Origin: Anaerolineaceae bacterium
Lineage (GTDB): Bacteria; Chloroflexota; Anaerolineae; Anaerolineales; Anaerolineaceae
Reading direction: 5' to 3'
Assembly (NCBI GenBank): GCA_017995665.1
Contig: JAGOIM010000041.1
Span: 1 to 10,407 of the forward strand
Length of the DNA: 10,407 nt
Part shown: positions 1-6,472 of the stretch, one piece after another
Position numbering within the stretch: the stretch's first letter is position 1
How the letters are laid out: every line of letters starts with the position of its first letter
Program-made: the position numbers and the translations under genes
The notes under the pieces: generated by a model
Seen by the model: only the letters and a program-made list of their open reading frames with translations
The model's database searches: none
What the model was told of the DNA's origin: nothing

Positions 1-413
1 CGATTCAGCCCGAATTCCTCGAGCATACGCGAAAGTTGAGTGTTCTTTTCAGCCAGGATGGCTAAAAAGAGGTGCTCTGTCGAGATATAATCATCCCCCA
101 TTCGGGTTGCTTCGGTTTTTGCCAAATCGACAACCATTTTTACCCGTGGGGTTAAAAAGACTTGTCCGGTCGGTCCGCCGAAGATATTCGCTTTCGCAGT
201 ATTTCGCAAAATATTATCCAGGCGATCTACAATTTCACCGGGAACAACATTCATGGCTTCCAGAATTTGGCTGACAAAACCCTCCGGTTGCTCAATTAAA
301 GCGAGTAGGATATGCTCAGAGTCGACCTGATTATGGCCGTAGCGCTGAATAATCTCTGCCGCTCTCGCTGCGGCATCTTGCGCTCTCTCTGAAAATTTAT
401 CAAAACGCATCAT
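1..413 (-). CDS. ClpB/ClpC-type AAA+ unfoldase, N-terminal part (cut by window edge)
   Basis: Translating the minus strand from ATG at 413 gives 137 residues, open through the window edge, beginning MMRFDKFSERAQDAAARAAE. It contains two consecutive Clp_N repeats: residues about 5-75, with SEHILLALIEQPEG, and about 80-137, with DDYISTEHLFLAIL. This double repeat is the substrate- and adaptor-binding N-domain of Hsp100 unfoldases. ClpB works with DnaK in disaggregation and ClpC feeds the ClpP protease. The AAA+ modules and any ClpP-binding loop lie outside the window, so the two cannot be separated here. A second in-frame ATG follows directly at 410. The sequence AGAGGA sits about 10 bases upstream of the first ATG and supports this start. 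No CIRCE element is visible upstream. The gene is separated from the upstream lipoprotein gene by an intrinsic terminator, so it should have its own promoter in 414-532. Confidence 0.9.
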   Translation of the reverse strand, partial: MMRFDKFSERAQDAAARAAEIIQRYGHNQVDSEHILLALIEQPEGFVSQILEAMNVVPGEIVDRLDNILRNTAKANIFGGPTGQVFLTPRVKMVVDLAKTEATRMGDDYISTEHLFLAILAEKNTQLSRMLEEFGLN

Positions 414-443
414 AGTGTTTTTTCCTCTGTTTTTTCTGTGTTA

Positions 444-463
444 AACAGCTTTAAATAGCTGTT
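444..463. promoter_or_regulatory. Inverted repeat upstream of the clp gene, possible operator or leader hairpin
   Basis: AACAGCT (444-450) and AGCTGTT (457-463) form a perfect 7-bp inverted repeat around a 6-base AT-rich spacer. It lies about 30 bases upstream of the clp start codon, where an operator or 5' leader hairpin would be expected. It does not match the CIRCE consensus (TTAGCACTC-N9-GAGTGCTAA). I cannot place a convincing -35/-10 pair relative to it, so a regulatory role is only inferred from its position. Confidence 0.3.
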
Positions 464-532
464 GCAACTAATGTTCCAGATTTAGTTTAAGGGATAGCTA
501 TAAGAAATAAATTAATTATCTTGAATTTGATG

Positions 533-563
533 AAAAACCCCGGAAATTTAGAATTTCCAGGGT
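533..563 (-). terminator. Rho-independent terminator of the lipoprotein gene
   Basis: Read on the minus strand, immediately after the lipoprotein stop codon, the sequence forms GGAAATT-CTA-AATTTCC (positions 558-542), a perfect 7-bp stem with a 3-base loop. The stem is extended by three G-C pairs (560-562 with 538-540) and one A-T pair past a single mismatch, and a run of five T follows (537-533). This is a standard intrinsic terminator and it separates the lipoprotein from the clp gene downstream. Confidence 0.85.
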
Positions 564-571
564 CATTTCTG

Positions 572-1309
572 CTAAGGTTTTGTGAACTCAAACTTCCACG
601 GCCCTCGCACTGAGCCACTCCCTGCTTCAACAATCAAAGCCTGAAGGGCAACTTGCGCTGCTTCATCCGCAGAAAAACCGGAAGCCTCTGAGATTACCGG
701 CTGACCGGCAGAACACTCAAGCCCAAGCCCCGGATATGTTTCATTCAACACCGCCTGCATATAAGGCAACCGATATGGTGCGCAGTCGCTCGTTTCCAAG
801 ATTTGCGTTGAAAGTTCGATTACCTCAAACTCAAGGTGCTTGCCTGTTAAATCACTTGGGATATCCTGGAAAATGATTTCATCAATTTGATATGTGGCAT
901 CTGGTTTTGATTCCAGACAGCGCTCAATTTCGTTATACTCAGGTTGATACAAGCAATAGCTGTTGAGATCTTTTTGGTAGAGTCTCTCGTAAAACCGGGT
1001 GCTTGCGATGTTGTAATAGCTCTCACCGCCCTCGACGGAAAGGCCCACCTTGCTGACATACCAATTTCGCCAGTCCTGAAGCGGGAATTTCACTCTAACA
1101 ATCAGTTCATTTCCTTTTTGGGAAACATGAATCATCTCAAGCGTCAAATCAGATTCCGTCGCCCGAAGCGGCTCATTAATCCAGTTTGATATAATGAGTA
1201 AATCGCTCAAATCAGGTGTTGGAGTTGGCTCTTGTGGCTTGCTGCAAGCCGAGAGTAAAGTCATCACCAGAAAAAGTGTAACAATCAGGTAAATTTTCTT
1301 ATTTCGCAT
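572..1309 (-). CDS. Predicted lipoprotein of unknown function
   Basis: This gene encodes 245 residues with a clear lipoprotein signal: basic MRNKK, a hydrophobic stretch at residues 6-19, and a lipobox LSAC with the lipidated cysteine at C22. A short Pro/Thr linker follows (KPQEPTPTP, 24-32). The mature part is predicted to be extracytoplasmic and membrane-anchored. It has four further cysteines (C119, C131, C176, C199), an even number that would allow two disulfides. The centre (about 57-170) alternates hydrophobic and polar residues, as in a beta-rich fold. I do not recognise a family or enzymatic motif. The start at 1309 is supported by AAGGA with a 6-base spacer. A possible minus-strand -10 (TATAAA, 1365-1370) lies in the gap after queA, and an intrinsic terminator follows the gene, so it may be a single-gene transcript. 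The lipoprotein call is firm; the function is unknown. Confidence 0.8.
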   Translation of the reverse strand: MRNKKIYLIVTLFLVMTLLSACSKPQEPTPTPDLSDLLIISNWINEPLRATESDLTLEMIHVSQKGNELIVRVKFPLQDWRNWYVSKVGLSVEGGESYYNIASTRFYERLYQKDLNSYCLYQPEYNEIERCLESKPDATYQIDEIIFQDIPSDLTGKHLEFEVIELSTQILETSDCAPYRLPYMQAVLNETYPGLGLECSAGQPVISEASGFSADEAAQVALQALIVEAGSGSVRGPWKFEFTKP

Positions 1310-1325
1310 TCTAATTCCTTTCTCG

Positions 1326-1370
1326 CCATCATCAACGTTTGATGGTTTGGAAACGGTTTCTCTCTTTATA
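1326..1370 (-). promoter_or_regulatory. Possible promoter and leader hairpin of the lipoprotein gene
   Basis: On the minus strand TATAAA (1370-1365) is a candidate -10 box about 56 bases upstream of the lipoprotein start; no good -35 is visible at normal spacing. Between it and the Shine-Dalgarno lies a small inverted repeat, CATCAA-ACG-TTGATG (1344-1330), which overlaps an alternative pairing of CCATCA with TGATGG (1345-1340 with 1331-1326). These could form a leader hairpin. The evidence is positional and weak. Confidence 0.3.
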
Positions 1371-1411
1371 CCCTATTTTTGAAAAGTCATTTCAGGGCTT
1401 ATTTCCAGAAA

Positions 1412-2422
1412 TTATAGTATCAACATTGCATCGCCAAAAGAGAAAAAGCGATAGTCATGTTCTTTGGCACTCTCGTAGGCTTGCATAATTTTATCTTTAC
1501 CGGCAAAAGCACTTACCAACATCAACAAGGTCGATTTTGGCAAATGAAAGTTGGTAATCATCAAATCAACACATTTAAATTCATACCCGGGGATGATGAA
1601 CAAGCTGGTCTCGCCTTCAAAAGCTTCGCACAGCCCGGATTGGGAGGCGCTTTCAAGCGTCCGGACACTGGTTGTGCCAACCGCAATCACACGACCGCCA
1701 TTGGCTTTCGTTTCTCGAATCTTAGCTGCAACCTCTTCGCTCAAACTGCACCATTCCTTGTGAATCAGATGCTCTTCCGCGTTTTCTTCCGTCACCGGAG
1801 CGAAGGTATCCAAACCGACTTTAAGTTCAATCTTCGCCAGTTTTATTCCTTTGGCTTCAATTTTTGCCAATAATTCCGGCGTAAAGTGCAAACCGGCCGT
1901 CGGTGCGGCTGCTGAACCTGGTTTATGGTTATAAACCGTCTGATAGCGTTCCGGATCTCCGGCATAGCCATGGATATAAGGTGGCAATGGCGTAGATCCC
2001 GCTTGTTCAAAAAACTTTTCAATCGGCTCAACAAAACGCACAAGGCGCTTGGAACCGTCTAAAACCTGGATAACTTCTGCCAAAGGACCTCTATCAATCG
2101 CAAATTGTCGTCCTTCTTTCATTCCGCTGCCGCCAACCAAACATTCCCAGTCACAATCATCCACTTTATTCAACAGCAAAATTTCAATTTTGCCACTTCC
2201 CGGCAGTTTGCGTCCATAAAGTCGGGCAGGTATAACACGGGTCTCATTGACAACTAAAAGGTCACCCGGCCTCAAATAGTCAATAATGTCGTAAAAATGC
2301 CGGTATTCAAGTTCACCGCTCTTTCGATCCAGCACCAAAAGTTTGGAGTGGTCCCGCGGTTCAGCCGGAAACTGAGCAATGAAATGCTCAGGCAAATCGT
2401 AAAAAAATTCTTCAGTTTTCAT
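1412..2422 (-). CDS. queA: S-adenosylmethionine:tRNA ribosyltransferase-isomerase QueA
   Basis: QueA transfers and isomerises the ribosyl group of S-adenosylmethionine onto 7-aminomethyl-7-deazaguanine in tRNA, giving epoxyqueuosine, the penultimate step of queuosine synthesis at the wobble base of GUN tRNAs. The 336 residues are close to the usual length. Family signatures are present throughout: YDLPEHFIAQFPAEPRD near the N terminus (8-24), LLVVNETRVIPARL (55-68), PPYI with YQTVYN (147-164), GSAAAPTAGLHFT (169-181), VGTTSVRTLES (248-258), ITNFHLPKSTLLMLVSAFAG (289-308) and the terminal YRFFSFGDAMLI (324-335). The start codon overlaps the stop of ruvB as ATGA, so translation is probably coupled and the two genes share a transcript. 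No clear intrinsic terminator follows in the 102 bases before the lipoprotein gene. The identification is very secure. Confidence 0.97.
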   Translation of the reverse strand: MKTEEFFYDLPEHFIAQFPAEPRDHSKLLVLDRKSGELEYRHFYDIIDYLRPGDLLVVNETRVIPARLYGRKLPGSGKIEILLLNKVDDCDWECLVGGSGMKEGRQFAIDRGPLAEVIQVLDGSKRLVRFVEPIEKFFEQAGSTPLPPYIHGYAGDPERYQTVYNHKPGSAAAPTAGLHFTPELLAKIEAKGIKLAKIELKVGLDTFAPVTEENAEEHLIHKEWCSLSEEVAAKIRETKANGGRVIAVGTTSVRTLESASQSGLCEAFEGETSLFIIPGYEFKCVDLMITNFHLPKSTLLMLVSAFAGKDKIMQAYESAKEHDYRFFSFGDAMLIL

Positions 2423-3456
2423 TCTTCGAATAAGCTTGCTTGTGTATTATTTTTTGGTTGAAAAACCCGGTCAAAATGTTGGTAAGCCAGTTGAGTGGCA
2501 ACCCGTCCCTGGGCAGTTCGGTCGAGGAAGCCCAGCTGTAAAAGATATGGTTCGACCACGTCCATGATTGTTTCAGATTCCTCACTAACCGATGCCGCAA
2601 TTGTGTTCAAGCCCACCGGTCCGCCATCATATTTATCGATGATTGCCAACAAGACTCGCCTGTCCATCTCATCCAAACCCAATGGGTCAATGCTGAGCAT
2701 GCCAAGCCCCTCTTGAGCAACCGACTTTGTAATCATCCCATCAGCGCGAACATCTGCAAAATCGCGGACACGGCGTAAAAGACGCAAAGCAATCCGAGGT
2801 GTTCCTCTCGCTCTGCGCGCGATTTCTTGTATTCCATCTTCTTCAAAGGGAGTATTCAACAAAGTTGCCCCTCGGCGAACAATTGTGGCAAGCGATTCCT
2901 GATCATAATAATCCATCCGATAAACCGCCCCAAAGCGTGCCCGCAAAGGAGCCGACAACAAAGCCAAGCGAGTTGTTGCTCCTACGACCGTAAAGCGCGG
3001 CAACTTAAGCCGAACAGATTTCGCAGCCGGACCCTTGCCAATCACGATGTCAAGTGCATAATCTTCCATTGCCGGGTAGAGAATTTCTTCCACCATTTTG
3101 CCAAGTCGATGGATTTCGTCAATAAACAAAATATCACCGGCACGCAAATTGGTTAGAATTGCAGCCAAATCTCCCGCCCTTTCAATCGCCGGACCGGAAG
3201 TTACTCTGATATTTACACCCATTTCTGAGGCTAAAATATGCGCCAAGGTCGTTTTCCCCAAACCGGGAGGGCCGTGAAACAAAACGTGCTCAAGTGCTTC
3301 GTCGCGATTTTTGGCAGCCTGAATTTGAATCAAAAGATTGTCCTTAACGCCTTGCTGCCCAATCAAATCATTCAGAGTGGTCGGACGCAAAGCCAGGTCA
3401 ATTTTGTCTTCAATTCTCTTTGCTGCCAGAATGCTGTTATCTTCTTTGGCTTTCAT
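2419..3456 (-). CDS. ruvB: Holliday junction branch migration helicase RuvB
   Basis: RuvB is the hexameric AAA+ motor that drives branch migration of Holliday junctions with RuvA, ahead of RuvC cleavage. The 345 residues are of normal length. Seen in order are the N-terminal LRPTTLNDLIGQ (23-34), Walker A GPPGLGKT (62-69), Walker B ILFIDEIHR (109-117), sensor 1 GATTR (159-163), the arginine-finger region SAPLRARFG (168-176), sensor 2 GTPRIALRLLRRVRDFA (218-234, R221) and the C-terminal DNA-binding winged helix with GGPVGLNTIAASVSEES and DVVEPYLLQLGFL. ruvA and ruvC are not adjacent in the window. The start is unusual: no Shine-Dalgarno precedes ATG 3456, but a perfect TATAAT lies only 8 bases upstream, so the mRNA is probably leaderless or has a leader of one or two bases. 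It overlaps queA downstream by four bases. Confidence 0.97.
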   Translation of the reverse strand: MKAKEDNSILAAKRIEDKIDLALRPTTLNDLIGQQGVKDNLLIQIQAAKNRDEALEHVLFHGPPGLGKTTLAHILASEMGVNIRVTSGPAIERAGDLAAILTNLRAGDILFIDEIHRLGKMVEEILYPAMEDYALDIVIGKGPAAKSVRLKLPRFTVVGATTRLALLSAPLRARFGAVYRMDYYDQESLATIVRRGATLLNTPFEEDGIQEIARRARGTPRIALRLLRRVRDFADVRADGMITKSVAQEGLGMLSIDPLGLDEMDRRVLLAIIDKYDGGPVGLNTIAASVSEESETIMDVVEPYLLQLGFLDRTAQGRVATQLAYQHFDRVFQPKNNTQASLFEE

Positions 3457-3464
3457 AGGGGAAA

Positions 3465-3470
3465 ATTATA
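3465..3470 (-). promoter_or_regulatory. Minus-strand -10 box of ruvB-queA, predicting a near-leaderless mRNA
   Basis: The reverse complement reads TATAAT, a perfect sigma-70-type -10 box, followed by the 8 bases TTTCCCCT and then the ruvB ATG. Transcription normally starts about 7 bases after the -10, so the transcript should begin at or within two bases of the start codon. No purine-rich ribosome-binding site fits between. The -35 region is poor (AACAAT at a 17-base spacing). Confidence 0.6.
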
Positions 3471-3505
3471 CCCTCAAAAGATGGAATATTGTTCTAAAAT
3501 CGGTT

Positions 3506-3511
3506 TATAAT
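3506..3511 (+). promoter_or_regulatory. Plus-strand -10 box of the GT2 gene, predicting a leaderless mRNA
   Basis: TATAAT is followed by six bases (AGGCGC) and then ATG at 3518. The predicted +1, seven bases after the -10, is exactly the A of the start codon. The nearby AGG is only three bases from ATG, too close to act as a normal Shine-Dalgarno. The -35 is weak (TGGAAT at 3482-3487, spacer 18). Together with the ruvB box this makes a compact divergent promoter region of 61 bases. Confidence 0.65.
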
Positions 3512-3517
3512 AGGCGC

Positions 3518-4480
3518 ATGAAATTATCTATAGTAGTGCCTGTATACAACGAAGAGAAAAATCTTCCTGAGCTCTTCGACCAAATCCTTACAACGCTGAA
3601 GGATGTCGATTATGACTGGGACCTGACTTTCGTCGACGATGGCAGTAAAGATCGCAGCCAGGAAGTGATGAAAGATTTGCAGTCCAAGTATCCCAATCGG
3701 GTGCGGAATATTATGTTTCGCCGTAATTATGGGCAAACTGCGGCAATTGTTGCCGGAATAGATCATAGCGATGGTGATATTGTCATCCTTATGGATGCGG
3801 ATTTACAGAATGACCCGGCAGACATTCCTGTCTTACTGGCTGAAATGGATAAGGGTTACGATGTTGTCAGTGGTTGGCGCAAAGATCGCCAGGATAACGC
3901 TATAACACGCACGCTTCCTTCACACATTGCCAACAAATTGATATCAAGCGCTACCGGTGTGAAATTGCACGATTATGGTTGTACTCTTAAAGCATATAAA
4001 CGGGATGTTTTAGATAATATCAATTTATACGGAGAAATGCACCGTTTTATCCCTGTCTTTGCCAATGATGTCGGTGCAAAAATTAGTGAGGTCGTTGTCC
4101 GCCACCACCCGCGTAAACATGGTAAAGCAAATTATGGTCTGGAGCGTACTTTCAAAGTCCTTCTGGATTTAATTACAGTCAAATTCTTGATGCAGTATTC
4201 TAAAAAGCCGATTTATTTGTTTGGCAGCATTGGCGGCGGGATGATTCTCGTCGGTTTAGCCCTCTTTATCTGGTTAGTTATCCGAAAATTTGTTACCACA
4301 ACGGGCATTTTGACCTCGCCCTTCTTCCAAATCGCAGTAATGCTATTTTTGCTCGGATTCATTGCCATCCTAATGGGCTTAATTGCCGAATTATTGATGA
4401 GGACTTACTTTGAATCACAGCATAAAAAAACTTATAACATAAGGGAAATCACAGAGCCAGAACAAGAAGTGTCTGACTAA
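3518..4480 (+). CDS. GT2 family glycosyltransferase, polyprenyl-phosphate type (GtrB/ArnC/DPM1-like)
   Basis: The gene encodes 320 residues. The N-terminal GT-A domain has VVPVYNE (6-12), FVDDGS (38-43), RNYGQTAAIVAG (69-80) and DADLQNDP (93-100), whose DxD coordinates the nucleotide-sugar metal. GEMHRF (172-177) and the basic RKHGKANYG (199-207) are typical of the subfamily that transfers a sugar from a nucleotide donor to polyprenyl phosphate on the cytoplasmic face. Two C-terminal membrane helices follow (about 232-254 and 271-291). The sugar cannot be read from the sequence. An in-frame ORF extends upstream to 3338, but that part is antisense to ruvB and does not resemble the family, so MKLSIVVPVYNEE at 3518 is the true start; TATAAT six bases before it predicts a leaderless mRNA. 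The likely partners are the membrane proteins encoded convergently at 4511-7424, to which it may supply a lipid-linked sugar (inference). Confidence 0.92.
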   Translation: MKLSIVVPVYNEEKNLPELFDQILTTLKDVDYDWDLTFVDDGSKDRSQEVMKDLQSKYPNRVRNIMFRRNYGQTAAIVAGIDHSDGDIVILMDADLQNDPADIPVLLAEMDKGYDVVSGWRKDRQDNAITRTLPSHIANKLISSATGVKLHDYGCTLKAYKRDVLDNINLYGEMHRFIPVFANDVGAKISEVVVRHHPRKHGKANYGLERTFKVLLDLITVKFLMQYSKKPIYLFGSIGGGMILVGLALFIWLVIRKFVTTTGILTSPFFQIAVMLFLLGFIAILMGLIAELLMRTYFESQHKKTYNIREITEPEQEVSD

Positions 4481-4496
4481 CATCTGTGATTTCCCT
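4442..4496. terminator. Perfect 14-bp inverted repeat at the convergent junction, possible bidirectional terminator
   Basis: AGGGAAATCACAGA (4442-4455) is repeated in perfect inverse as TCTGTGATTTCCCT (4483-4496), separated by 27 bases that include the GT2 stop codon (4478-4480). The left arm encodes the REIT stretch near the GT2 C terminus; the right arm lies in the 30-base gap before the end of the convergent gene at 4511. The hairpin would form in transcripts from either strand. No T run follows on either side and the loop is large, so it is not a textbook intrinsic terminator. It may instead block transcription by structure, act with Rho, or protect 3' ends. Confidence 0.5.
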
Positions 4497-4510
4497 GAAT
4501 ATCCTAACTG

Positions 4511-6472
4511 CTATTTTGGTGGCGTTATTTCTTGCAGTTGTCGCAACAACATATCGTCGGAATTATTCGGCAAAAGTAAATTAATTTCGCCATTATCCCA
4601 AGATAAAACAACCTGATAGTCCATCAGCATTGGAATGATTGCATTGCGGACAAAGGCATTGTTTTCATCGGAGAAACCATTCCATTTGTTCTGAATGTTC
4701 GTTTTAACCTGTTCCATCACAATTGCCTTCCAGCGATGTTCTTCAAGTAATTCATAAAAATGGTCAAGATAAACACGGTTATCTGCCATCGCCATTTCCA
4801 TCAGAAAGACTTTTTCATAATCAGGGTCCATCTCAATGCCTTCGATTTCGCCCATTGTCAACAATTGTTTTTCCGTGATGAAAAGAATATCGCCCGGCTC
4901 TTCTTCCAAGATATCCATTACTTCGTGAATTTGCTCCAAATTTGTTGCTTTTACCGGATCAGCTTTAAAATTCCAGCTTCCGGAGCGCATAAATGCAAAC
5001 ACTGAGGGAACAAAACAGATAAAGACAAGCAACATCACCGGAAGTTCATTCATTTTCATGGGCTTAAATTCTTGCGCAGGTTCATCAGAAACCAAAGAAC
5101 CACTCAGAATTTCCAAACTAATCAATAGGAAGAAGACGAGGAATGCATCCATATTATGCAAATCTCCCCCTCCACCAATCTTTATACTGACCAGAATTCC
5201 ACCCAACATAAAGACAGCCAAAATACCGACCAATCCCAGCCAACGTAACCAATGCAGCTTTGCAGTTTTATTTTTCATCAAGTAGAAAATGACAGCCAGC
5301 ACTAATGGAAGACAGACCATCCCTATTGCCGGCAAGATACCCAATAAAAATGTGTTATTTGGTAAAAGCCGGTACCATAGCAAACCTGAGCTAAAAGCGG
5401 AATCAAAAAAAGCAGGATTCTCACCGGAAAGAGACTGGTAGAGTTGCTTGCTTGCGAAGCCGGCGAGCAAACCTGCCACCCCCCAGATCAATGGCATTTT
5501 AAGGTAATCAAGCCATTTGCGAGGATTAATCGGAGTCTCAATCAGATAAAGAGCAATAGCCATTAATGCCGGAACCGGAATCCAGTTGATTCGACTAATT
5601 CCAGCCCAGAGCGATGCAAGAACAACGAAAAGCAGCGTCCTGAAAGGCTTTTCTTTGTTGTATCCAAGCAAAACCAAAATCACACAAACGCTCAGATGAT
5701 AGTAAACAGCACCTTGGAAAAAGAATAAAAAGGCAAAGGCTGTAAGCAAATAAGTTGGCAGTTTGAGTTTTGGGCTGACTCTTTTAGCCATCAGGTAAGC
5801 TGCCCAGCCCGTCATGCCCAGCCAGAGCAAAACCTGCCACAATCGATGTACAAGTATGGATTTGATATTAAACAAAAAAGGTATTGCTTGCAAGATGTAT
5901 CGACTGGGATGCAAGACCGGCAAAGGCATTTGCCTTCCGTATAATTTTTCGGAAAAGAAAAGCGAAGCATTAAAAATCCGACTGCCTTCTGACCAGCCAA
6001 GCGAGAAAGGAGAGTTTGATATTTCCGGAACAAATGCAAAAGACCGATACAAAAGTGCTCCAAAAAGAATCGCCCCAATCATCACTAATTGTGGCTTCTT
6101 AAAACTGTCGAAAATCAGGCTTAGGAAACCAATGACAGCCCCAAGCAAAACAAGCAGAAAAAGTCTGTATTCGCCTTTTGCATAAAAATCTTGAGGGACG
6201 GTGTAAAACAAGACAATTAGCAAGCCAACCACAACAGCAGAAGCGATTGTGAAGAAAGTTTGAGAGATTCCTTTCTTCTCAGGCAACTTTATTTGAGGCT
6301 TAACGATTGAGAGAACCAAAACCAGCAGTAATGCAAGACCACTCATGGCAACAAAAAAGAAGGGAATTCCTCTTATATTTCGAAAATTGTGAAGCAAAAT
6401 CCATAGGCCGGTCAAAACCAAAAGCACAGAAGCATCCCGCAAATAAGCTGAGACTTTATTTTCAATTTTCAT
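4511..6472 (-). CDS. Large multipass membrane protein, GT-C glycosyltransferase-like
   Basis: From ATG 6472 this is 653 residues: roughly 14-16 hydrophobic membrane segments over residues 14-495, then a soluble acidic tail of about 155 residues ending in ITPPK. A hydrophilic loop after the fifth segment contains GWSEGSRIFNAS (159-170), placed like the acidic-residue loop of GT-C enzymes that use lipid-linked sugars. A second conserved-looking motif, GGGGDLHNMDAF (433-444), precedes a later helix. I infer a GT-C-like role from topology and context; no domain assignment was possible by eye. The start is chosen because GGAG sits 7 bases before ATG 6472. ATG 6478 with AGGA at 9 bases is an alternative, and the ORF reaches 6535, deep inside the upstream gene. 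It overlaps the UPF0104 gene by 11 bases and should be co-transcribed. Other possibilities are a flippase or ligase-type protein. Confidence 0.75.
   Translation of the reverse strand: MKIENKVSAYLRDASVLLVLTGLWILLHNFRNIRGIPFFFVAMSGLALLLVLVLSIVKPQIKLPEKKGISQTFFTIASAVVVGLLIVLFYTVPQDFYAKGEYRLFLLVLLGAVIGFLSLIFDSFKKPQLVMIGAILFGALLYRSFAFVPEISNSPFSLGWSEGSRIFNASLFFSEKLYGRQMPLPVLHPSRYILQAIPFLFNIKSILVHRLWQVLLWLGMTGWAAYLMAKRVSPKLKLPTYLLTAFAFLFFFQGAVYYHLSVCVILVLLGYNKEKPFRTLLFVVLASLWAGISRINWIPVPALMAIALYLIETPINPRKWLDYLKMPLIWGVAGLLAGFASKQLYQSLSGENPAFFDSAFSSGLLWYRLLPNNTFLLGILPAIGMVCLPLVLAVIFYLMKNKTAKLHWLRWLGLVGILAVFMLGGILVSIKIGGGGDLHNMDAFLVFFLLISLEILSGSLVSDEPAQEFKPMKMNELPVMLLVFICFVPSVFAFMRSGSWNFKADPVKATNLEQIHEVMDILEEEPGDILFITEKQLLTMGEIEGIEMDPDYEKVFLMEMAMADNRVYLDHFYELLEEHRWKAIVMEQVKTNIQNKWNGFSDENNAFVRNAIIPMLMDYQVVLSWDNGEINLLLPNNSDDMLLRQLQEITPPK

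Noticed and set aside
414..532. CIRCE operator before the clp gene
   Set aside because: No TTAGCACTC or GAGTGCTAA half-site is present; only an unrelated 7-bp repeat is seen.
1371..1411. Terminator after queA
   Set aside because: Only 4-5 bp pairings with large loops are present and no T run follows, so read-through toward the lipoprotein gene is possible.
1457..1873. Plus-strand open frame of 138 codons inside queA
   Set aside because: It is a shadow of a highly conserved QueA region and has no independent support.
3338..3517. In-frame upstream extension of the GT2 reading frame by 60 codons
   Set aside because: It runs antisense through ruvB, the added residues do not resemble a GT2 N terminus, and the family starts with the short KLSIVVPVYNE strand found at 3518.
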